Below, piece after piece: positions 5,451 through 11,393 of a DNA stretch of 40,491 nucleotides (within the stretch, counting starts at the first letter, position 1; every line of letters starts with the position of its first letter). The position numbers and the translations under genes are program-made. The notes beneath the pieces were generated by a model, which was given only the letters and a program-made list of their open reading frames with translations, did no database searches and was not told the origin of the DNA. The DNA is taken from the IMG/VR virus record IMGVR_UViG_3300040781_000203, positions 1-40,491 of that record, one strand, 5' to 3'. The stretch is from a virus.

Positions 5451-5502
5451 TTAAGTAGTTAAGTAGTTAAGTAGTTAAGTAGATAAGTAATTGAGTAGTT
5501 AA
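5447..5502 (+). repeat. Tandem 8-bp repeats (7 copies)
   Basis: Seven 8-bp units from 5447: GTAGTTAA x4, GTAGATAA, GTAATTGA, GTAGTTAA. Because 8 is not a multiple of 3, the TAG/TAA stops recur in all three frames. It lies between the minigene and the ribosome site of the gene at 5526. Confidence 0.9.
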
Positions 5503-5525
5503 ACTAATTTAAAAGGAGATTAAAA

Positions 5526-5876
5526 ATGGACATTACAGCAAAAAAGAAAATCGGGGATGAATTAAAGGAAATTACAGTAAATTGCGATTTAGGTGAAAAT
5601 TTAGAAGATGCAGTAAATAAGTTTGGTGCTGAAGTAGTATTCACGAACGCAAGAGCAGCGTTTAAAATTACTGCTCAAAGTGCAATGCGAAGATATTTAG
5701 AGATGGGTCTAGATAGCAAAAACATAATTGATAAGATGGCTACTTGGAAACCTGGTGTTAGTGCTGAGAGAGTAACAGTAGACCCAGTAACAGCTTTGAT
5801 GGGTAAGTGGGGAAGCATGAGCGAAGCTGAGAAGAAAGATATTCTTGCAAAACTAAAGTCAGTTAAATCTGCATAA
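5526..5876 (+). CDS. Probable abundant phage protein of DNA metabolism module
   Basis: A 116-aa protein, highly charged, with a beta-like N-terminus (KKIGDELKEITVNCDLGENL) and a helical C-terminus ending in Ala/Lys-rich sequence. I have an impression of similar proteins in replication modules of other podovirus-like phages, but I know no proven function. It has its own consensus promoter, an AAAAGGAGA ribosome site, less AT-biased codons than its neighbours and a strong terminator right after it. All of this suggests high expression. An ssDNA-binding or nucleoid-like role is possible but unproven. Confidence 0.65.
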   Translation: MDITAKKKIGDELKEITVNCDLGENLEDAVNKFGAEVVFTNARAAFKITAQSAMRRYLEMGLDSKNIIDKMATWKPGVSAERVTVDPVTALMGKWGSMSEAEKKDILAKLKSVKSA

Positions 5877-5889
5877 TGTAACTTAAATT

Positions 5890-5921
5890 AAAAGAGGAGT
5901 TAATTAAAACTCCTCTTTTTT
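5890..5921 (+). terminator. Strong Rho-independent terminator
   Basis: AAAAGAGGAGTT (5890-5901), loop AATTAA, AACTCCTCTTTT (5908-5919), then more T. A perfect 12-bp stem ending the single-gene unit 5526-5876. Confidence 0.9.
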
Positions 5922-5964
5922 AGATTCCAATATTAACAACAAAATAATAATAAGGATTTTAATA

Positions 5965-6825
5965 ATGTCAAAGAAAAGAACTGGAATAATGCTATGCTAT
6001 CCTTTTGATGAAAAGAGACTAAATAAATGGAAACCACCTTATATCATCCAACCTAAGTTAGACGGTATAAGATGTCGTGCAGTATTCAATGGAGAAAATT
6101 GGACTCTCTTAACAAGTGAATCTAATATAATACTTTCAGCTCCTCATATTAATGAGGATTTGAAAAAATTCTATCCACATCATCTTTCAATCGAGTTAGA
6201 TGGTGAGATATATAACCATGAGATGAGTTTTGAGGAAATTAATTCTCGTGTCTCTCGTACTGTAAATGCCCACGAAAATTTTATAGGTCTCCAATTCCAC
6301 GTATTTGATATTATATCAGATGAAATTCAAACTTTAAGACTCTTAGAATTAAATAAACTAAAAGACCAAGAGTTTATAAAAAAAGTTCCTTATTATGTTG
6401 CTGAGAATTTAGAAGAAATTTTAAAAATTTATGAATCAATTTTAGATTTAAAGTATGAGGGAATAATTATACGACATTTTTCTAATATGTATGTTAGAAA
6501 ACGGTCAACGTTAATTATGAAGTTTAAACCTAAAAAATCAGATTTTTATAAAATAGTAGGATTTAATGAAGAGATAAGTATTAAAGGAGAAAGAAAGAAT
6601 AGACTTGGAGCTTTAGTATGCTCTAGTGACGGTGGAGTTGAGTTCTGCGTGGGAAGCGGGTTGAATGATGAACTTAGGGAATACTATTGGAAAAATAGAG
6701 ATAAATTAATAGGTAACATTTGCCACGTTCAATATCAACATACAACTCCTGGGAAAGGAGTTCCAAGATTTCCTGTGTATATTAGTATTGTAAATGCACA
6801 ACTGGAGCGAATAGATGAGATATAA
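5965..6825 (+). CDS. ATP-dependent DNA ligase
   Basis: Seals nicks in DNA through an enzyme-AMP intermediate. Motif I is KLDGIR at 31-36 with Lys31 as the adenylated residue. Motif III is ELDGEIY at 77-83, IIIa FHVFDII at 111-117, IV YEGIIIR at 164-170 and V LIMKFKPK at 183-190. A ~90-aa OB-fold domain follows. At 286 aa it is a compact phage ligase without extra N-terminal domains. The start has ATAAGGA upstream. It opens the replication block; its 3' end contains the ribosome site and start of the small membrane gene at 6815. Confidence 0.93.
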   Translation: MSKKRTGIMLCYPFDEKRLNKWKPPYIIQPKLDGIRCRAVFNGENWTLLTSESNIILSAPHINEDLKKFYPHHLSIELDGEIYNHEMSFEEINSRVSRTVNAHENFIGLQFHVFDIISDEIQTLRLLELNKLKDQEFIKKVPYYVAENLEEILKIYESILDLKYEGIIIRHFSNMYVRKRSTLIMKFKPKKSDFYKIVGFNEEISIKGERKNRLGALVCSSDGGVEFCVGSGLNDELREYYWKNRDKLIGNICHVQYQHTTPGKGVPRFPVYISIVNAQLERIDEI

Positions 6826-6901
6826 GAAGTATAAATCATATATATTACTCTTATTATGGGTTGGAGTAATGTATCTAATTTTAACGGGGAAAGTAGGATG
6901 A
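6815..6901 (+). CDS. 28-aa single-span membrane micropeptide
   Basis: A 28-codon ORF starting inside the last codons of the ligase gene, with GGAG (6804-6807) seven bases upstream. Its stop overlaps the next gene's start (ATGA at 6898). The peptide has a basic head (MRYKKYK) and one hydrophobic span (SYILLLLWVGVMYLILTG). Start and stop coupling at both ends argue that it is translated. The role is unknown; small membrane peptides can act as lysis modulators or as inhibitors of membrane enzymes. Confidence 0.6.
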   Translation: MRYKKYKSYILLLLWVGVMYLILTGKVG

Positions 6902-7224
6902 GTAAAGTTTTTATAGTAAATAAAGGAGGGCATAATTATTCTAGTGCAGAAGAATTTGGTGAATTAGTATACCTCACTGACGGTTTATTTAATAGATTTG
7001 CAGTATCTAATATTTATAGACATTTAAGTGAGGGATTAAAAGATTCAAACTCTGACGATTATATATTAATCTCAGGGTTAAGTATTATGAGTTCTATCGC
7101 ATGTAGTATTTTTGCTGTACTACACGGAAAGTTAAATTTACTACTTTATAAGTCAGATAGGAAAAATAATAGAGAATTATATATTAAAAGAGTTTTAATA
7201 ATTAAAAAAGAACATATAACTTAA
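6898..7224 (+). CDS. Conserved phage protein of unknown function
   Basis: A 108-aa protein starting MSKVFIVNKGGHNYSSAEEF. I recall this opening, with a later YILISGL(S/T) motif, from a conserved family in replication regions of many tailed phages; no function is known to me. The ATG at 6898 is preferred over 6856 because the 28-aa ORF is coupled to it. Predicted alpha/beta fold with a hydrophobic core strand (SSIACSIFAVL). Confidence 0.8.
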   Translation: MSKVFIVNKGGHNYSSAEEFGELVYLTDGLFNRFAVSNIYRHLSEGLKDSNSDDYILISGLSIMSSIACSIFAVLHGKLNLLLYKSDRKNNRELYIKRVLIIKKEHIT

Positions 7225-7235
7225 AAGGGTGTGAG

Positions 7236-8162
7236 ATGATTAAAAAGAGTGAAACTTGGGATATACAAGACTCAAGTAAGATACAAAATTTTATGGACTG
7301 TCAAAGAAGTTATTTTTACAGATATATTTTAGGTTGGCAAAGTGAATATCCTAATAACCATCTTGTCTTTGGTGAGGCTATTCATTTAGCTCTTGAATAT
7401 TTATTATTAAATGACTATTCAACAAATTCTATTGCTAAAGCTATGGATTTATTTTTACTTAAATATAGAGAATATTTTGATGAGGGAACAGATGAATTAT
7501 TCTCCCCTAAAACTCCTGCTCGAGTAGTAGATTTACTTATAGAATATTGTGAGAAGTATAAAAATGATAAACATGATTTTGATGTTTTATATACTGAAGT
7601 TGCAGGGACTGTTTCATTATCTGAAGATAGAGCTATTGCATTTCGTCAGGATGCAATATGTAGAGGTGAAGAAGGAATCTTTTCACTGGAACACAAAACG
7701 AAAGGCGGTAGTATTGATTCAAGATGGCAAAATCAGTGGTATTTAAAAACTCAAATTGGGGCATATACTCATGTTCTTAATTGCTTATACCCTGATGAAA
7801 ATATCTATGGAGTAAAGATTAATGGGTTAGGAATTTTAAAAACTAAATTTTCATTCGAGAGAATTCCAGTAATAAAAACTAACAAAAGTATGAAAGTTTG
7901 GCTCTGGAATACATTGTATTGGTTAGACCAAATTTATTGGAATATAGATTTATTGCTGAATAATTGCAAAGAAAGTGATTCAGTAATGATGGCTTTTCCA
8001 CTAAATACGGAGTCGTGTAATAAATACTTTGGCTGTGTCTATAAAGATTTCTGTCATGCTTGGGCTAATCCATTAAGGAGAATTGATGAAGTACCTCCAG
8101 GATTTAAAATTGAGTATTGGAATCCTTTAGAAAAAGAGGCTCGACATAAGTTTGAAATTTAA
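7236..8162 (+). CDS. PD-(D/E)XK nuclease, Cas4/RecB-like, with likely Fe-S cluster
   Basis: A 308-aa predicted exonuclease for recombination or replication. The catalytic set includes GEAIHLALE (motif with His, ~46-54), RQDAI (Asp ~139), SLEHKTKG (Glu and Lys of E-x-K, ~153-155) and a Gln/Tyr helix (TQIGAYTHVL). One Cys near the N-terminus (MDCQRSYFYRY, Cys22) and three at the C-terminus (CNKYFGCVYKDFC, ~261-273) match the four-Cys 4Fe-4S arrangement of Cas4 and AddB. No CRISPR is present, so it is a stand-alone phage nuclease. It probably works with the Sak4-like ATPase and SSB nearby. Confidence 0.85.
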   Translation: MIKKSETWDIQDSSKIQNFMDCQRSYFYRYILGWQSEYPNNHLVFGEAIHLALEYLLLNDYSTNSIAKAMDLFLLKYREYFDEGTDELFSPKTPARVVDLLIEYCEKYKNDKHDFDVLYTEVAGTVSLSEDRAIAFRQDAICRGEEGIFSLEHKTKGGSIDSRWQNQWYLKTQIGAYTHVLNCLYPDENIYGVKINGLGILKTKFSFERIPVIKTNKSMKVWLWNTLYWLDQIYWNIDLLLNNCKESDSVMMAFPLNTESCNKYFGCVYKDFCHAWANPLRRIDEVPPGFKIEYWNPLEKEARHKFEI

Positions 8163-8182
8163 TTTAAAAAATAAGATATAAT
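8152..8182 (+). promoter_or_regulatory. Possible promoter before the structured RNA
   Basis: TTGAAA (8152-8157), a 19-nt spacer and a perfect TATAAT (8177-8182). The predicted start is near 8189, ten bases before the RNA's outer stem begins. The long spacer lowers confidence. Confidence 0.4.
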
Positions 8183-8188
8183 AAAAAA

Positions 8189-8425
8189 AAAGAAGGATGT
8201 TATGGGGTTGTCCGAGTGGCACATCTTTCCCAAGAAGAAATTCTAAGTAGGGCACGAAAAGAATTATTAATCTTGGTTGCAGGAAATGAGCATTATCACT
8301 GAAAAGGGAGTAGCCATCCCCAGTTGTGGAAACCTTGTGGAGTATGAGGCATCAGAAACACAGAACCACAAATGTGATTAGCAGAATGTGTAAAAGATGT
8401 GTCACACGGACAGCCTCATAACTAC
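8189..8425 (+). ncRNA. Candidate structured RNA/riboswitch with 27-position closing helix
   Basis: This ~235-nt noncoding stretch is visibly richer in G+C than its neighbours. Bases 8199-8225 pair with 8396-8422: 23 Watson-Crick, three G/U and one A/A mismatch. Inside, 8230-8235 pairs with 8271-8276 (CCAAGA/TCTTGG), 8239-8244 with 8260-8265 (AATTCT/AGAATT) and 8306-8309 with 8317-8320. The segment 8413-8420 can instead pair perfectly with 8343-8350 (TATGAGGC/GCCTCATA), giving a pseudoknot or alternative state. The 3' strand ends nine bases before the ribosome site of the gene at 8444. It matches no RNA family I recognise. The pairings are seen; the function is inferred. Confidence 0.65.
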
Positions 8426-8443
8426 AATATAAAGGAGAGTAAA

Positions 8444-8710
8444 ATGGATACAAGTAGAACAACAGGTCAAGTAATGAGTAAAATATTATCAACTCAAGAT
8501 GTTACACAAATACTTCTTGAGAAAGTAACTGAGATGGAAAATATCTTATCTATTATACTAAGAGAATTAGACCCTGATACATCATGTGAAAAATATAGTG
8601 TTGAACCATCATCATTAGTAAAGGTTGCAAGTGATATTAATAAAATAGAAGCAGATATAAAAACAGCGATAATCCATTTGGAAGATATTATGAGTAGGAT
8701 TGAACTATAA
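8444..8710 (+). CDS. Small helical protein behind the structured RNA
   Basis: An 88-aa protein. The ATG at 8444 is chosen because AAGGAG (8432-8437) lies six bases upstream; an in-frame ATG at 8399 falls inside the RNA element and has no ribosome site. It is predicted to be two or three long amphipathic helices (VTEMENILSIILRELD and SDINKIEADIKTAIIHLEDI), likely coiled coil. Function unknown. If the upstream RNA is a switch, this gene and those after it are its targets. Confidence 0.7.
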   Translation: MDTSRTTGQVMSKILSTQDVTQILLEKVTEMENILSIILRELDPDTSCEKYSVEPSSLVKVASDINKIEADIKTAIIHLEDIMSRIEL

Positions 8711-8748
8711 AATAACTAAGATGCTATAAAATTTAGGAAGGATATAAA

Positions 8749-8925
8749 ATGAATTTAACAATAGAAATGTATGAGATGGAAATCTTAGAATTAATAACTG
8801 AAATTAATATCTTAAAAGCAGAATTACATTCATTAAGAAATCGTGAAGAAAGAAACTCTAAATATAGATTATATAATGAATTAGTTAGAGATGATATAAT
8901 AGATAAATTTAAAAAAGGAGAGTAA
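8749..8925 (+). CDS. Short coiled-coil protein
   Basis: A 58-aa ORF with GGAAGGA upstream, predicted entirely helical (EMEILELITEINILKAELHS). Its last codons (KKGE, AAAAAAGGAGAG) contain the ribosome site of the ATPase gene, two bases after its stop. Gene-like and tightly coupled; function unknown. Confidence 0.65.
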   Translation: MNLTIEMYEMEILELITEINILKAELHSLRNREERNSKYRLYNELVRDDIIDKFKKGE

Positions 8926-8927
8926 AA

Positions 8928-9791
8928 ATGAACGGAGAAAAAGTATTAGATATAAAAATGGAGGCTGAAAGATTAAAGAAACTTTATGAGGATGACCCCC
9001 ATACTGAATCTTTTAATGCTATAATTTATGGAGGGGTAGGGAGTGGGAAGTCATCTCTTCTCAGAACTTGTCGATTACCTCTTCATGTAGACTCATTCGA
9101 CCCGGGTGGGAGTAAAGTTCTAATGGGTGAAGCTATATTAAATGGAACTCTTTATGAAGACGAAATGAAAAAGGGAAATATTATAGTAGATAGTAGATTT
9201 GAAAATGAAGATCCAAAATCTCCTTCTTCGGCAAGTTTATGGGATACAGAATTTCAAAAAAAGAAGAGGATGGGATACTTTAATCATATTGGAACGTATG
9301 CAATAGATAGTATGACTACGTGGTCACAAGTAATTATGTATGAGATATTAAAAAAGGCGGTAGCAGCAAAGCCAGGGAAAAGAGTAATGGGAGCTGCTCC
9401 TCAAGAGAATGATTGGCTACCACAAATGACGGTGATTGAGAATGCTATGAGAAGTTTTGTTTCACTTCCTTGTGATTGTATCTTACTTGGCCACGATGAT
9501 TTTAAAAAAGATGAACCTACAGGTAGAATGTTCGTAAATCTTATGATTACAGGTAAACTTAGAGTTCGAGTTCCTTTACTCTTTGACGAGATTTATTATG
9601 CGATGTCTAAAGAAACAAGTAGTGAAACGATATATCAACTTCTAACTAAAAAAACAGGTATGTATGAGGCTCGTTCGAGATTATCAAATAAAGGGCAGTT
9701 AAATATGTATGAAGTTGCAGATATTAAAGCAATACTTAAGAAAGTAGGAAGAAGGTGCGAAGATAAACCATCATTAATGGATTTAGCTTAA
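8928..9791 (+). CDS. Sak4-like RecA-fold ATPase (AAA_24)
   Basis: A 287-aa phage recombinase-type ATPase. Walker A is GGVGSGKS at 35-42, a DSFDPGG strand follows at ~55-61, and the Walker B-like strand is TYAIDSMT at 123-130. Near residue 190, LLGHDDF resembles the sensor/His-containing strand of Sak4 proteins. Sak4-type ATPases aid single-strand annealing and are usually encoded with an SSB, as here at 10102. The context with nuclease, ligase and polymerase suggests recombination-linked replication. The family is fairly sure; the exact role is less so. Confidence 0.85.
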   Translation: MNGEKVLDIKMEAERLKKLYEDDPHTESFNAIIYGGVGSGKSSLLRTCRLPLHVDSFDPGGSKVLMGEAILNGTLYEDEMKKGNIIVDSRFENEDPKSPSSASLWDTEFQKKKRMGYFNHIGTYAIDSMTTWSQVIMYEILKKAVAAKPGKRVMGAAPQENDWLPQMTVIENAMRSFVSLPCDCILLGHDDFKKDEPTGRMFVNLMITGKLRVRVPLLFDEIYYAMSKETSSETIYQLLTKKTGMYEARSRLSNKGQLNMYEVADIKAILKKVGRRCEDKPSLMDLA

Positions 9792-9810
9792 TTTATAAAG
9801 GAGATTTAAA

Positions 9811-10047
9811 ATGGTATTTAAACATGTCAGTGATGACGGAGTTAGAAATTATATAGATCTATCACAAGTAAGTTTTTTTAGCGCAAGTAAAGAAGTAGAA
9901 AATAAATATAAAGTAGCATTTAGGTTTAATGATAACGATTGTTTATACTTAATTTTAACTGAAGATGATTTTGATGATTTAGTAAGAATGTATCTTGAAA
10001 CAAAATCTAATTTAAAGGAGGTGAAGGTACAAAAGAATTGCAGGTAA
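9811..10047 (+). CDS. Small protein between ATPase and SSB, unknown function
   Basis: A 78-aa protein with AAAGGAGAT upstream. Predicted beta-rich N-terminal half (YIDLSQVSFFSASK, YKVAFRFND, CLYLILTEDD) and a helical C-terminus. Its position suggests an accessory role in DNA metabolism. No family recognised. Confidence 0.7.
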   Translation: MVFKHVSDDGVRNYIDLSQVSFFSASKEVENKYKVAFRFNDNDCLYLILTEDDFDDLVRMYLETKSNLKEVKVQKNCR

Positions 10048-10101
10048 AAGAAAAAGGTAACATTAACTTAATTTAATTTATTTATTAAAAGGAGATTTAA
10101 A

Positions 10102-10494
10102 ATGGGATTTTTAGACATTAATCTAAGTGATGCAGTAGAGCCAAATGTAGTTCCAGGAGAAGAAGAATATCAAATTAGACTACTATCCATTACAGAGGGA
10201 ACTGATAAGAACGGATATCCTTATATTTTACCTAGGTTTGATATTCCTGACCACCCAACATCTAAAGATTTTACTAAATTCTTATATCTTCCACGAGATG
10301 GTATGGATTCTAAAGAATTAAATAAAATAAAATGGAATCTACTTAATTTTTTAAATGCGTTTAATATAGACCACAGTCAACAAATTGACCTTAATATGGT
10401 CGGTGGTTCAACAGCTTGGGCTATCTTAGGCGTCTCAGAAAATGAACAGTATGGGGAACAGAACTACGTTAAAAAGTTTATTGCTAAAAGATAG
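10102..10494 (+). CDS. DUF669-like single-stranded DNA-binding protein
   Basis: A 130-aa protein opening MGFLDINLSDAVEPNVVPGE, matching the typical start of phage DUF669/SSB-like proteins. An OB-fold-like beta region follows (YQIRLLSITEGTDKNGYPYI), with the conserved interruption by a helical insert (KIKWNLLNFLNAF), ending at KFIAKR. It probably coats ssDNA for the Sak4-like ATPase and the polymerase. The C-terminus is basic and lacks the acidic tip of E. coli SSB. It is the last gene before a terminator at 10514. Confidence 0.75.
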   Translation: MGFLDINLSDAVEPNVVPGEEEYQIRLLSITEGTDKNGYPYILPRFDIPDHPTSKDFTKFLYLPRDGMDSKELNKIKWNLLNFLNAFNIDHSQQIDLNMVGGSTAWAILGVSENEQYGEQNYVKKFIAKR

Positions 10495-10513
10495 TTAGTT
10501 AAACTAATTAATT

Positions 10514-10543
10514 GGGTGAGGTTAAATTAGTACCTCACCCTTT
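10514..10543 (+). terminator. Hairpin terminator after the SSB-like gene
   Basis: GGGTGAGGT (10514-10522), a 9-nt loop and ACCTCACCC (10532-10540): a perfect 9-bp GC-rich stem, but only TTT follows before the palindrome copy. Possibly an incomplete terminator or an RNA processing/stability hairpin. Confidence 0.65.
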
Positions 10544-10568
10544 CTATGGGGAATTTTTCCCCAAAGGG
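10544..10568 (+). repeat. Dispersed palindrome copy carrying the next ribosome site
   Basis: CTATGGGG, AT-rich centre, CCCCAAAGG. The AAAGGGG at its 3' edge is the Shine-Dalgarno sequence for the ATG at 10576, so the hairpin would partly occlude it. Confidence 0.8.
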
Positions 10569-10575
10569 GTAAATT

Positions 10576-10905
10576 ATGAAGCATATAACTTTTAAAACTA
10601 CAAAATGTAATACAAGTAATTGTAAAGACCAATTTTTTAAGGATTTAGATATTATTGAAAATTCTACTATGTCGTGGCAAGATAAATTTATAACACTTAA
10701 ACGAATCGCAGAACAATCTCATCGTGATAATTTAGTTTTAATTAGTAGAATTAATGTGAAAGATGAAGAGGATAAAATTAGTTATGATATAGTATCTAAC
10801 AAGGGAGCTCAAATATCAAATTTTGAGAATTATATCTTACATAACTCAGATATAAAATTGAAAAAGAAAAAAATTAAACGTAGAAGAATTTTAACTACAA
10901 ATTAA
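10576..10905 (+). CDS. Unknown protein with basic C-terminus
   Basis: A 109-aa protein with two early cysteines (TKCNTSNCKD) and a strongly basic tail (LKKKKIKRRRILTTN) that may bind nucleic acid. The ribosome site comes from the right arm of a dispersed palindrome. No family recognised. It starts the gene group that leads to the methyltransferase and polymerase. Confidence 0.7.
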   Translation: MKHITFKTTKCNTSNCKDQFFKDLDIIENSTMSWQDKFITLKRIAEQSHRDNLVLISRINVKDEEDKISYDIVSNKGAQISNFENYILHNSDIKLKKKKIKRRRILTTN

Positions 10906-10922
10906 GAATGTAGGAGAGTTTA

Positions 10923-11141
10923 ATGTTAAGTAATTATAGACCTAGATTATCTATAGAAATTTCTAATGAACAATATAATGCTCTTGGTAGATTAATTCCT
11001 TGGGGAGTTAAGAGTGAGTTGTTTAGTGCTATTATAGATGATTTAATAGACTTACTGGAGAAGGAGGGCGAAATTGTAATAGCGGCAGTTTTAACTAAGC
11101 GACTTAAGATTAAAGATTTACGCTCATTTGAAAGGAAATAA
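10923..11141 (+). CDS. Small conserved phage protein, RHH-like
   Basis: A 72-aa protein with a beta strand followed by helices: RPRLSIEISNEQYNAL, then RLIPWGVKSELFSAIIDDLI. The strand-helix-helix order suggests a ribbon-helix-helix DNA-binding protein. I have an impression of similar short proteins beside phage replication genes but cannot name a family. Ribosome site AGGAGAG. The next gene starts two bases after its stop. Confidence 0.7.
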   Translation: MLSNYRPRLSIEISNEQYNALGRLIPWGVKSELFSAIIDDLIDLLEKEGEIVIAAVLTKRLKIKDLRSFERK

Positions 11142-11142
11142 A

Positions 11143-11376
11143 ATGAATATAGATGACTTAGCAATATCTGTAAGTGAGATGCCTCCTGATACTTTATTTA
11201 ATTTTATTAAAGAATTACGAAGTAGAAGGAGAGTATCTATCACCGAAGCGGCTAAATTAAAGAGAACTAAAACAAAGAAAGGAGGAAAAAGTAAAGAAGG
11301 GAAAAGTATATCTGATTTAATCAACTCTCTTTCAGCAGAAGATGCAGAAAACTTAATTAAATTATTAGATAAATAA
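11143..11376 (+). CDS. Small basic protein, unknown function
   Basis: A 77-aa protein. The ATG at 11143 has AAAGGA seven bases upstream; the in-frame ATG at 11128 lacks a site and would overlap the previous gene. The middle is very basic and Gly/Lys-rich (KRTKTKKGGKSKEGKS), like a flexible nucleic-acid-binding linker between two short helical parts (PDTLFNFIKELRSRRR and SDLINSLSAEDAENLIKLL). Confidence 0.65.
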   Translation: MNIDDLAISVSEMPPDTLFNFIKELRSRRRVSITEAAKLKRTKTKKGGKSKEGKSISDLINSLSAEDAENLIKLLDK

Positions 11377-11393
11377 ATGGAGAATTTATTATT

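Noticed and set aside
1383-5502. CRISPR array
   Set aside because: The repeats are short direct tandems (8, 9, 11 bp) without spacers, or a two-copy 36-bp repeat around a gene. The Cas4-like nuclease has no cas neighbours.
7549-7746. Second-frame ORF inside the nuclease gene, and similar antisense ORFs (e.g. 3818-4102, 5007-5408, 32722-32940)
   Set aside because: They overlap well-supported genes in another frame, lack ribosome sites and have low-complexity or shadow-like composition.
8199-8425. tRNA-Ser/Leu or group I intron at the RNA element (GTCCGAGTGGC resembles a tRNA D arm; GGGAGTAG resembles an intron core)
   Set aside because: No T arm, anticodon stem or CCA end, and the D-arm-like bases are part of the 27-position closing helix. 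No intron P7/P3 order and no interrupted exon.
8199-8425. Retron msr-msd RNA, because of paired ends
   Set aside because: No reverse transcriptase gene recognised in the window, and no retron-type priming guanosine context identified.
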